Shown: piece after piece, positions 45,375-53,027 of the stretch
How positions within the stretch are numbered: the stretch's first letter is position 1
Layout of the letters: every line of letters begins with the position of its first letter
NCBI GenBank assembly: GCA_937862815.1
Contig: CALMED010000002.1
Location: 62,001 to 126,000, forward strand
DNA from: an uncultured Chitinophagaceae bacterium
GTDB taxonomy: Bacteria > Bacteroidota > Bacteroidia > Chitinophagales > Chitinophagaceae
Direction of reading: 5' to 3'
DNA: 64,000 nt
The notes under the pieces: model-generated
The model's database searches: none
What the model saw: the letters and a program-made list of their open reading frames with translations, nothing else
What the model was told of the DNA's origin: nothing
Position numbers and translations under genes: made by a program

Positions 45375-46409
45375 ATGTCTGAAACCGTTTCTGCCCCCGC
45401 CCCCCTTACCGTCAAGGATTTCCAGACCGACCAGGAAGTGCGCTGGTGTCCCGGCTGCGGCGATTATTCGATCCTGGCCCAGGTGCAGAAAATCATGCCC
45501 ACCCTGGGGATCCCCCGCGAAAACATTGCCATCATCAGCGGTATCGGCTGCAGCAGCCGCTTCCCCTACTACATGAATACCTACGGCATGCACTCGATTC
45601 ACGGGCGTGCCACAGCGGTAGCCAGCGGACTCAAAGCCGCCCGGCCCGACCTCAGCGTTTGGATCGTCACCGGCGACGGCGACGGCCTCAGCATCGGCGG
45701 CAACCATACCATCCACCTGCTGCGCCGCAACTTTGACGTCAACATCCTGCTGTTCAACAACCAGATCTACGGGCTCACAAAAGGGCAATACTCGCCCACC
45801 TCCGAAGAACACAAGGTGACCAAGAGCACCCCCTTCGGCAGCATTGACCACCCGTTCAACCCCCTGGCCCTTGCCATGGGCGCCGATGCCACTTTCATTG
45901 CCCGCAGCATGGACCGCGACCCCAAACACCTGCAGGAAATGCTGCTGCGTGCCCAGCAACACAAAGGCGCTTCCTTCCTCGAAATCTACCAGAACTGCAA
46001 CATCTTTAACGACGGGGCCTTTGAAATCTTCACCGAAAAATCCACCAAGCCCGAAGAAACCCTGTTCCTGCAACAGGGCCAGCCGCTTGTGTTTGGCGCC
46101 CAGCAAAACAAAGGCATCAAACTGGATGGTTTCAAGCCCGTGGTGGTGCAGCTCGGGGAAGGACACAGTAAAGACGACCTGTGGGTACACGACGACCACG
46201 ACTTCTACAAAGCACAGATACTCGTTCGCATGTTCGACGATCCGCGCCACGAATACCACTTGCCCCGCCCCTTTGGTGTGTTTTACGAAACCGAACGCCC
46301 CTGCTACGAAGAAATGATGCAGCTGCAGATTGACGAGGTGATGACCGCCAAAGGCCGCGGCAACCTTGACAAACTGCTGCGGGGCAACGAAGTGTGGGAA
46401 ATCAAATAA
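45375..46409 (+). CDS. korB: 2-oxoacid:ferredoxin oxidoreductase, beta subunit
   Basis: 344 residues carrying thiamine diphosphate; couples oxidative decarboxylation of a 2-oxoacid (2-oxoglutarate in most KorAB) to ferredoxin reduction. Seen: CPGCGDY (Cys25, Cys28), SGIGCSSRFPYYM (Cys59), TPP site GDGDGLSIGGNH (100-111) and FNNQIYGLTKGQYSPTS near 136-152. The C-terminal ~100 residues are the family's extension. The gene has a consensus promoter before it and a strong terminator after it, so it is monocistronic. The alpha subunit, which usually precedes it in Bacteroidota, is not in the window, so the pair is split or the alpha gene lies elsewhere. Confidence 0.9.
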   Translation: MSETVSAPAPLTVKDFQTDQEVRWCPGCGDYSILAQVQKIMPTLGIPRENIAIISGIGCSSRFPYYMNTYGMHSIHGRATAVASGLKAARPDLSVWIVTGDGDGLSIGGNHTIHLLRRNFDVNILLFNNQIYGLTKGQYSPTSEEHKVTKSTPFGSIDHPFNPLALAMGADATFIARSMDRDPKHLQEMLLRAQQHKGASFLEIYQNCNIFNDGAFEIFTEKSTKPEETLFLQQGQPLVFGAQQNKGIKLDGFKPVVVQLGEGHSKDDLWVHDDHDFYKAQILVRMFDDPRHEYHLPRPFGVFYETERPCYEEMMQLQIDEVMTAKGRGNLDKLLRGNEVWEIK

Positions 46410-46432
46410 GCCGGCACACCGACGAATAATTG

Positions 46433-46457
46433 AAAAAGAGGGTAACCCTCTTTTTTT
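46433..46457 (+). terminator. Intrinsic terminator of the oxidoreductase beta-subunit gene
   Basis: AAAAAGAGGG / CCCTCTTTTT with three-base loop TAA, starting 24 bases after the stop; seven T follow. Confidence 0.85.
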
Positions 46458-46519
46458 GTAACTGTTTCATTCGCAACGGTTGCAAGTATTCCTTAATTTT
46501 CCATTTCAAAGCCTGTCAT

Positions 46520-47566
46520 ATGAAGCAAAGTAAAATTGCCGGTATCGGCATGTACGTACCCGCCCACGTGGTAACCAATAACGATCTGACCCGCTTCATG
46601 GATACCAGCGACGAATGGATCCGGGAGCGCACCGGCATCCAGGAACGGCGCTATGCCCACCGCACCAACGAAACCACCACCACCATGGGCGTGGAAGCCA
46701 GTAAGATAGCCATAGAGCGGGCCGGTATCACCCCGCAGGATGTGGACTTCATTGTGTTTGCCACGTTGAGTCCCGACTACTACTTCCCCGGCTGCGGTGT
46801 GCTGCTGCAACGGGCCATGGGCATGCGGCAGGTGGGGGCCCTGGATGTACGGAACCAGTGCAGTGGCTTTGTGTATGCGCTGAGCGTGGCCGACCAGTTC
46901 ATCCGCACCGGAATGTACAAAAACATACTGGTGGTGGGCGCCGAAAAGCATTCGTTCGGGCTCGACTTCACCACCCGCGGCCGCAATGTGAGCGTGATAT
47001 TCGGTGATGGCGCCGGCGCCGTGGTGCTGCAACCCACCGAGGACGAAAACCGCGGGCTCCTCAGCACCCACCTGCACAGCGATGGTACCGAGGCGGAAAT
47101 ACTGGCCATGTACAACCCGGGCACCCACGCCAACTATTGGAAACCCGGCCTGGCACACTTCAACGAAGGCGAACTGGCCGATATGTTCATGAGCCATGAG
47201 ATGATTGATAAAGCCGAGCTGTTTCCCAACATGGACGGTCCGGCTGTGTTTAAAACTGCCGTGGTGAAGTTCCCGGAGGTGATCCTGGAAGCACTGCAGC
47301 AAAACGGTTTTACACCGGCTGATCTGAAATTGCTGGTACCGCACCAGGCCAATCTCCGCATTGCACAGTTTGTGCAGCAGAAGCTGAAGCTGCGGGACGA
47401 CCAGGTGTACAACAATATTCAGAAGTACGGAAACACCACGGCCGCCAGTGTACCCATTGCTCTTTGCGAGGCCTGGGAGCTGGGCAAGGTGCAGGAAGGC
47501 GACCTCGTGTGTCTGGCTGCATTTGGGAGTGGATTTACCTGGGCAAGTGCGTTGTTGAGATGGTGA
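46520..47566 (+). CDS. fabH: Beta-ketoacyl-ACP synthase III (FabH-like)
   Basis: 348 residues; starts fatty acid synthesis by condensing acetyl-CoA with malonyl-ACP, cytoplasm. Catalytic triad visible: Cys114 in RNQCSGFVYAL, His275 in VPHQANLRI, Asn305 in KYGNTTAASVPIAL; GDGAGAVVL and the C-terminal LVCLAAFGSGFTWASALLRW complete the thiolase fold. It is about 30 residues longer than the 317-residue E. coli form, mainly in a mid-domain insertion (PGTHANYWKPGLAHFNEGELADMFMSH). FabH paralogues with such insertions occur in secondary-lipid pathways, so a dedicated role is possible. The ATG at 46520 fits; a longer frame from 46430 crosses the terminator. Confidence 0.9.
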   Translation: MKQSKIAGIGMYVPAHVVTNNDLTRFMDTSDEWIRERTGIQERRYAHRTNETTTTMGVEASKIAIERAGITPQDVDFIVFATLSPDYYFPGCGVLLQRAMGMRQVGALDVRNQCSGFVYALSVADQFIRTGMYKNILVVGAEKHSFGLDFTTRGRNVSVIFGDGAGAVVLQPTEDENRGLLSTHLHSDGTEAEILAMYNPGTHANYWKPGLAHFNEGELADMFMSHEMIDKAELFPNMDGPAVFKTAVVKFPEVILEALQQNGFTPADLKLLVPHQANLRIAQFVQQKLKLRDDQVYNNIQKYGNTTAASVPIALCEAWELGKVQEGDLVCLAAFGSGFTWASALLRW

Positions 47567-47992
47567 GGATGGGTGGAGGAATTAGGAATTTGGGATTGGG
47601 GCGTTCCCGCCTGCTCCGGGTTCTCCTGCAGGGTCCCGGGGTTTAAAAGGGATGCTTTTGTTGCTTTGCGTGAATTATATGAACCACAAAATGCTCAAAA
47701 GGCACGAAGAAACACAAAGCGTAAGCGTTGAGTCCACGGCGGGAACTCAGGGTTTGAATGAGTGACTGAAGGATTGTATAGGGCTGCATTCGCCCGGGTG
47801 CCTTAGCCTGCTTGGCCGCTTTGCGTGAGAAAACAGCCACGAATGCACGAATGGAATAAAGCGTTGCATCCGCTGCTTCGCCGCGTCCACTGCGGGAAAA
47901 CAGGGACTGAATGAGTGAATGATTAATTGGATTTGTAACACGATTATTTTCACGCTTCACTTCAAAGGCGTTTCACGAAACCACCAACCTGC
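47567..47992. repeat. 426-base repeat-rich intergenic region
   Basis: No gene seen. Holds GGGATTGGGG-type simple repeats after the fabH stop, then a ~70-base block (47605-47675) resembling 26009-26090 and ending TTGCTTTGCGTGAA, then an AGGGCTGCATTC block (47780-47791), a second CTTTGCG copy (47797-47830, GCCGCTTTGCGTGAG) and TGAATGAGTGAATGA runs near 47910. Confidence 0.6.
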
Positions 47993-48463
47993 ATGCGTTA
48001 CTATTTTCTCCTGTGTTTATGTTTAACCGCATCCTTCTTTGTAAAGGCGCAGCAAAAAGCACATCTCAATCCCAATGGGGTAAACAAGCCTAAAACCTAC
48101 TCGCAGGTGGTAAAAGTGCGGGGCGGCGAATGGGTGATTACCTCCGGCATAGTGGCCGATGATGCGCAGGGCGCCATCGTGGGCAAGGGCGACTTGCGGC
48201 AGCAGACACGCCAATGTTTCGAAAACCTGAAAATTGTTCTGGCAGCCGCCGGCGCTTCCTTCAGCGATGTGGTGAAGATGAATTACTACGTGGTGAATTA
48301 TCGTCCGGAGCAGGTAACCCTCATCCGGGAAGTACGGTCGGGTTACCTGCCCACTGAAAATCCGCCTGCCAGCACCCTTGTAGGCATACATTCCCTGTTT
48401 CATCCCGATGTGTTGATTGAAATTGAAGCGGTGGCGGTGGTGAAGAAAAAAAAGAAAAGGTGA
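47993..48463 (+). CDS. Exported RidA/YjgF family protein
   Basis: 156 residues: signal peptide MRYYFLLCLCLTASFFVKAQ, then a complete RidA fold (NPNGVNKPKTYSQVVKVRGGEWVITSGIVADDAQGAIVGKGDLRQQTRQCFENLKIVLAAAGASFSDVVKMNYYVVNY ... LIEIEAVAVVKKKKKR). Cytoplasmic RidA hydrolyses reactive enamines/imines; here the protein is apparently exported and the motif PARSxV that holds the catalytic Arg reads PPASTLV, so the Arg is missing. That points to a non-deaminase Rid subgroup. Lys-rich tail of seven basic residues. Single gene following a repeat region. Confidence 0.88.
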   Translation: MRYYFLLCLCLTASFFVKAQQKAHLNPNGVNKPKTYSQVVKVRGGEWVITSGIVADDAQGAIVGKGDLRQQTRQCFENLKIVLAAAGASFSDVVKMNYYVVNYRPEQVTLIREVRSGYLPTENPPASTLVGIHSLFHPDVLIEIEAVAVVKKKKKR

Positions 48464-48536
48464 AGAAGTAAGGGCATCTTCCCCTCCGTCCTGCAACACC
48501 CTGCTTCTGCAAGGGTACCCGTTACAAAAAGGTAAC

Positions 48537-48567
48537 TTTCCGGTAACAACCGGGTGATATAGTTTTG
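48537..48567 (+). promoter_or_regulatory. Candidate promoter of the YegS-like kinase gene
   Basis: TTTC (48537-48540, consensus TTTG) and TAGTTTTG (48560-48567, perfect TAnnTTTG), 19 bases apart. Start would be near 48572, two bases before the ATG at 48574, an essentially leaderless arrangement. Confidence 0.5.
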
Positions 48568-48573
48568 CTAACC

Positions 48574-49455
48574 ATGCAGCCGCACCGCCTGTTCCTCATC
48601 AATCCCCGTTCGGGTAACCGGTCGGGCTCGCAACTGGTCCGGCAGATCGGGCGGTACTGCACCCGCCGGCAATCCCCCTTCACCATACGCCTCACGCCGG
48701 CCGATGGCAACTACGGTGCCATTGCTGAACTGATACAGGCAGCCGGCATCACACAGGTAGTGATCTGCGGGGGCGACGGTACCATCAGTGCGGTGGTAAG
48801 CGCTCTGCGGCACCTGCCGGTATGCTTTGGTATCATCCCCCGCGGATCGGGTAACGGACTAGCCTTGGCGGCCGGTATTTCCCGCAACCCCCGCAAAGCA
48901 CTCGACATCGTTATCCGCAACAAGCCCGGCGAAGTGGATGCCGTACAGGTGAACGGGTATTTCAGCTGCATGCTCACCGGCCTGGGCTTTGATGCTGTGG
49001 TGGCCCATGCGTTTGACCGGCAGCAGCAACGGGGCTTTCTGAAATATGCGCAGCTCACTCTCCTGCATTTCTTCACCATGCAGCCGTACAACTTTGTACT
49101 GGACACCGGCAGCAGCCGTTTTTCCGTGAAGGCGTTTTTTGTGTGCATAGCCACCAGTAACCAGTTCGGGAATCATTTTACCATTGCGCCGCAGGCGCAA
49201 TTAAACGATGGAAGGTGTGATGTGGTGGTGGTGCATGCCTGCAACCGCCTGCAATTTTTGTGGCGAGTTTTACGTCACCTCCGCTATGGAAGTACCCACG
49301 GGCAACGTACGGGTATTGACTATTTTCAGTCCACCCGCCTGCGCATCGAGAATACCGACGGCGCCCCCCTGCACATTGATGGCGACGGTCGCCCAACGGC
49401 TGCTTCCTTAACTGTGGAAGTCCTTCCGGCGGCTTACCGGCTGCTGCTGCCCTGA
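48574..49455 (+). CDS. YegS/DgkB-like lipid kinase
   Basis: 293 residues of the diacylglycerol kinase catalytic family. Nucleotide-binding motif VVICGGDGTISAVVSAL (GGDGT 66-70), preceded by LINPRSGNRSG and followed by GIIPRGSGNGLALAAGI, then the beta-sandwich C-terminal lobe with MLTGLGFDAVV and DGAPLHIDGDGR. Phosphorylates a membrane lipid such as diacylglycerol, phosphatidylglycerol or a sphingoid base (Bacteroidota make sphingolipids). The ATG at 48574 is preferred to a TTG nine bases earlier that lies in the -7 element. Its 3' end overlaps the convergent patatin gene by 22 bases. Confidence 0.9.
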   Translation: MQPHRLFLINPRSGNRSGSQLVRQIGRYCTRRQSPFTIRLTPADGNYGAIAELIQAAGITQVVICGGDGTISAVVSALRHLPVCFGIIPRGSGNGLALAAGISRNPRKALDIVIRNKPGEVDAVQVNGYFSCMLTGLGFDAVVAHAFDRQQQRGFLKYAQLTLLHFFTMQPYNFVLDTGSSRFSVKAFFVCIATSNQFGNHFTIAPQAQLNDGRCDVVVVHACNRLQFLWRVLRHLRYGSTHGQRTGIDYFQSTRLRIENTDGAPLHIDGDGRPTAASLTVEVLPAAYRLLLP

Positions 49456-51674
49456 ACCTCCTGCTGCAGTTGCACCAGGCGGTTCAGCAGAGATTGATTG
49501 CGGGGGTTGTATACGGCCCGGATGATGTCTTGCTTCTCCCGTTCGGTGAGGTGAAAACTCAGGGCCGCGCCTTTTTTGCCTCCTTCCGGTTCGTAGATAA
49601 ACAGAAAACGGTGCAGCGGCAGACCGCTACGCGAAATGCTCAGCAGGCTTTCCTGCAGGTAGTCCTGCACTTTGTAAAAATTTGTCTGCAGCGTGGTCAC
49701 CGGTTTGTACAGAATGTCGGCGATGGAGGGCTCTTTAAAGTCTTCCTGCCAGTCGCCCTTCTTGCGGTCGCGTATCTGAATGAACACCACCCCGCCGGTA
49801 TGTTCCCGTATCCACGGTGCAAATACGTGCAGAAAGCGCAGGGTGGCTTCCTGCCCGTAGTTATCGCGGAGCCCAGCGTCCATCACGTCCACAATGGGTT
49901 GGGTGGGCAGCCATACGTTGGGCAGCACATAGGGGAAGGTGGCGTTCATGCGCAGGGCGGTGAGTAGCCGCAGGTTGCCGGGGTTGAGCGCGTGAAAAAG
50001 GGCGTTGTAGTCAATGGCGTCGGGTTCGGCGGTGATGCCGTGGGCGCTGTCGTGCTGCGGCCGCATGAGATAACTCACCGGCTGGCTGCAGATCATGAGG
50101 CGGCGCCCGTCCTGCGACACGGTGGCGTTGAACAGCCCGATGGGCAGGCGGGCTTCGGCCTCTTCTTCGCGGTAATCTTCCAAGCGCTGGTGGAGGATGC
50201 CGCCGGTGTTGTGCAATAACTGTTGCTCAAACGCGTAGCCGCGGTCTTTTACATACCGGTAGGGGCCCACTGCAAATTTCTGGACAGGCGTGATGAGGTC
50301 GCGGGTGACGTAAGCCGAGAAGATGGGATTGAGCAGGTCGCGGGCAATGGCCGAGGTATGGCTGGCAGGGTTACCCAGGCTGCTGTCGCCCGACTGACGG
50401 CGCCGGTACAGCTCGCGGAAGAAGGTGGCTCCCAGCATGCCGCCCGAAGCGCCGGAAAAGAGGATGGTCCGCGGCAGCAGCTGCCCGCCCAGCGCGCTGT
50501 CGAGTGCGCAGAGGGTACGGAAGCTGAAGGTGGCGGAGCGGTTGCCGCCCCCGCTCACATTGATGACGTAAAGGAGGGGACGTTGTTCCGGCTGCCGGGC
50601 TTTCCACCGGTTGAGGATGTTAATCATGTGCAGACTGTCGGCCTGCACCTGTTCCGGTGTGCAGAGGCGGCTCAGCGCTTCCAGCGAATAGGCAGGGCGC
50701 CCGGCGCGGTCTTCGTAGTTCAGGCCAAAGGCCTTGTTCCGGATGTCTATGTATTCGTAACGGAACAGGAAGTTGAACAGCAGCACCAGCAGCAGGGCCA
50801 CGGGGATGCTCCAGGTGTCGAGCCAGTAGGCGAGGGCGCCGGAGGCCGCGATGAGGATGGAGAAAAAGACGAAAATGCTGGCGGCGGCCGGCAACTGCAG
50901 ATAAGGGGTATCGAGGAAAAAGCCGTACACCATCAGGAAAAGGAAGGCCAGCACAATGGCAATGACGGCCGCGAAATTGTGACGTTTGAAGATGAGGTCG
51001 AGGAACTGCTGGCTGTAGTGACTCACGTTGCGGGTTTTGCGTACGGAAAAAAAACCGCTGAAGTAATGGTCCACCCGTACGGGTGCCGCTTCCTGTTCGC
51101 CCACGGGAATGGGTTTGTAACGTTCAAGAAACTGCCGGGGGTTGTGCAGTACGGGGCGCAGGGTACGCAGGATGGCTTTTTCGCTTCCGTAGAAGTAGAA
51201 AAAGGCGAAAAGGATGAACAGCAGCAGGCCGCAGGTAAAGCCCAGGGCCAGCAGCAGGATCTCGCCGGTGCTCATGAGCTCCCGGAACCGGTCGAACCGC
51301 ACCACCTGCACCAGGTAGTTGAGCAGGAAGAGCAGGGGCAGCACGCCGTTGTTGAAGCAGTATTTGAGAAAGGGCTTGGAAGTGGTGGCCAGGAATTTGA
51401 AGTAGCTGCTGTAGAGGATGAAGGTGGTGATGTTCCAGCTCATGATGAACACCCCGTAGGCCGCACCGGTGAAGAGGCTGCTCCAGAAGCTCACCCGGCC
51501 CAGGTATTCGGGCGCCACGAACAACGAGTTGGCCCCGAAATGGCTCATGAACCCGCCGCTGATGGCGCTGCCCAGTAAAAACCAGAACAGCAGGAGCAGC
51601 TGGTATTTCCGGAAATGCAGAAACAACAACTGAACCGGAAAAGAATACCAGAAGGCGTGCAGGATTCGCTTCAT
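49434..51674 (-). CDS. Multi-pass membrane protein with patatin-like phospholipase domain
   Basis: 746 residues. N-terminal ~310 residues carry about eight hydrophobic segments; the C-terminal part (~360-740) is a patatin domain with oxyanion-hole loop SGGGNRSA (374-381), nucleophile elbow GASGG (Ser410) and the catalytic Asp in MDAGLRDNYG (Asp599). Patatin lipases release fatty acids from phospholipids; the tethered N-terminal part is unusual in length and would place the active site at the inner membrane. The ATG at 51674 begins the first hydrophobic segment; the frame continues 58 codons further in the ctaA gene region and is not accepted. Tail-to-tail with the YegS-like kinase, overlapping by 22 bases. 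Confidence 0.85.
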   Translation of the reverse strand: MKRILHAFWYSFPVQLLFLHFRKYQLLLLFWFLLGSAISGGFMSHFGANSLFVAPEYLGRVSFWSSLFTGAAYGVFIMSWNITTFILYSSYFKFLATTSKPFLKYCFNNGVLPLLFLLNYLVQVVRFDRFRELMSTGEILLLALGFTCGLLLFILFAFFYFYGSEKAILRTLRPVLHNPRQFLERYKPIPVGEQEAAPVRVDHYFSGFFSVRKTRNVSHYSQQFLDLIFKRHNFAAVIAIVLAFLFLMVYGFFLDTPYLQLPAAASIFVFFSILIAASGALAYWLDTWSIPVALLLVLLFNFLFRYEYIDIRNKAFGLNYEDRAGRPAYSLEALSRLCTPEQVQADSLHMINILNRWKARQPEQRPLLYVINVSGGGNRSATFSFRTLCALDSALGGQLLPRTILFSGASGGMLGATFFRELYRRRQSGDSSLGNPASHTSAIARDLLNPIFSAYVTRDLITPVQKFAVGPYRYVKDRGYAFEQQLLHNTGGILHQRLEDYREEEAEARLPIGLFNATVSQDGRRLMICSQPVSYLMRPQHDSAHGITAEPDAIDYNALFHALNPGNLRLLTALRMNATFPYVLPNVWLPTQPIVDVMDAGLRDNYGQEATLRFLHVFAPWIREHTGGVVFIQIRDRKKGDWQEDFKEPSIADILYKPVTTLQTNFYKVQDYLQESLLSISRSGLPLHRFLFIYEPEGGKKGAALSFHLTEREKQDIIRAVYNPRNQSLLNRLVQLQQEVQGSSSR

Positions 51675-51748
51675 AGTAGCTACGGTTGCTACCTGTAAGG
51701 TACGGCATTCTCGTTTACGCCGGACCATTGAATGGCCGGTTGCGTCAC

Positions 51749-52822
51749 TCAGCTTGCGGCAGGCACCCGATTCCGCACGAGGTACAGCATCCACACCAGG
51801 CTCAGCAGCAGGAACATGCCGCCCAGCTGGTGCAACTGCGCCAGCCATTCAAACACCCCCCAGCGGTTGGGAACGATCTGCAGGGCGGCGAGCACCGAAA
51901 GGATGCCCAGCCCCGCCTGCAGTACAATCAGTACCAGCGGCAGAAAGCGGGTGGCCTGCAGCAGCCGCGACCCCGTTACCCGGGCCGAGCGGAGGTACCA
52001 CAGCACCACCAGTACAAAAAGCAGCAGGGCCAGGTTGCGGTGTACAAAGTGAACGGTGAGCTTGTTTTCGATGAAGTTGAGCAGGAGGGGCTGTTCCTTC
52101 CAGGCGGTGGGAGGGATCCAGCTGTCCTGGATCAGGGGCCAGGTGGCGGCAGCCGGCGCGGCTTTGTGCCCGGCCATCAACGCTCCGAAGAGCAGCTGCA
52201 CCACCAGTACCCCCAGCACCAGCCAGGTGAAGCGGCGCAGGGCCGGCGCGGCGGTGCGTTCCTGTGGCGGCACTTTCAGCTGCAGGGCAAACCAGAAGGT
52301 GTAGCACAGCAGTACCATGGCCAGGATGAAATGCAGGGCCAGCCGGGTGGGCTTTACGTATACTGCGTCGCCGGTGAGGCCGCTGGCCACCATGATCCAG
52401 CCCACGGCTCCCTGCAGGGCACCCAGCAGGAAAAGCACAAACAGGGGTTTGATCATGTCTTTGCGGAAAGCGCCTTTCACCAGGAACCAGAGAAAGCCCA
52501 CGGCAAACACCAGCCCCATTACACGCGCCCAGAGGCGGTGAAACCATTCCCAGAAGTAGATGAACTTGAAATCGCTGAGGGTGAAGTCGGAGTTCAGGAG
52601 CAGGTACTGTGGCGTGGCTTTGTACTTGTCAAACTCCTGCAGCCATTGTGCGGCGCCCAGCGGCGGAAGGGTGCCCGTCACCACCTCCCATTCGGTGATG
52701 GAAAGCCCCGATCCGGTGAGGCGGGTGATGCCGCCCAGCAGGATCTGGATGATGAGCATGAACACACCCAGCAGCAGCCAGTTGGCCACTGCTTTACCGG
52801 AAGCTGGAGTTGTTGTTTGCAT
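51749..52822 (-). CDS. ctaA: Heme A synthase (CtaA/COX15)
   Basis: 357-residue inner-membrane enzyme that oxidises heme O to heme A for aa3-type oxidase, made of two four-helix halves. Seen: FMLIIQILLGGITRLTGSGLSITEWEVVTGTLPPLGAAQWLQEFDKYKATPQY near the start (the TRLTxSGLS motif), the heme-binding EWFHRLWAR (His near 97) and later HFVHRNLALLLF and QLHQLGGMFLLL with His pairs. Type 2 (COX15-like) by the EFxxIxFxEwxHRxxgR-type signature. The ATG at 52822 is preferred: a -7 element lies just upstream. Unlike usual, ctaB and the oxidase genes are not adjacent here; the patatin gene follows 74 bases on. Confidence 0.93.
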   Translation of the reverse strand: MQTTTPASGKAVANWLLLGVFMLIIQILLGGITRLTGSGLSITEWEVVTGTLPPLGAAQWLQEFDKYKATPQYLLLNSDFTLSDFKFIYFWEWFHRLWARVMGLVFAVGFLWFLVKGAFRKDMIKPLFVLFLLGALQGAVGWIMVASGLTGDAVYVKPTRLALHFILAMVLLCYTFWFALQLKVPPQERTAAPALRRFTWLVLGVLVVQLLFGALMAGHKAAPAAATWPLIQDSWIPPTAWKEQPLLLNFIENKLTVHFVHRNLALLLFVLVVLWYLRSARVTGSRLLQATRFLPLVLIVLQAGLGILSVLAALQIVPNRWGVFEWLAQLHQLGGMFLLLSLVWMLYLVRNRVPAAS

Positions 52823-52830
52823 AACAGCCG

Positions 52831-52838
52831 CAAAGGTA
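52831..52838 (-). promoter_or_regulatory. Candidate -7 element of ctaA
   Basis: TACCTTTG on the minus strand, perfect TAnnTTTG, ending 8 bases before the ATG at 52822; start would be about 52826. No -33 element is clear. Confidence 0.4.
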
Positions 52839-52931
52839 CAGCCACTGCCGGTACGGCCCCCGTCTGCTGCAGGTATTTTAGCGCAAAACAGCAGCGAAAC
52901 CTGCACAGTCCGGCCAGCGCATTGACCGTCG

Positions 52932-52976
52932 TAAAAAACGGCTGCCGGAAAGAAAAGCTTCTTTGCCGGACAGCCG
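52932..52976 (-). terminator. Intrinsic terminator of the sulfide:quinone oxidoreductase gene
   Basis: Long imperfect hairpin: CGGCTG...CAGCCG outer stem, CCGG/CCGG and AAAGAA/TTCTTT inner stems with single-base bulges, loop AAGC; on the minus strand followed by TTTTTTAC. It lies 51 bases after the SQR stop, closing a one-gene unit. Confidence 0.7.
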
Positions 52977-53027
52977 CCTTACGCATCATCGAATTGTTTC
53001 CGGTGGGAAATGCGTTGCGGGTCGTAC

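Noticed and set aside
50223..51578. Open frame of ~450 codons antisense to the patatin gene
   Set aside because: Gln/Gly/Val-rich low-complexity translation typical of antisense frames; no motif.
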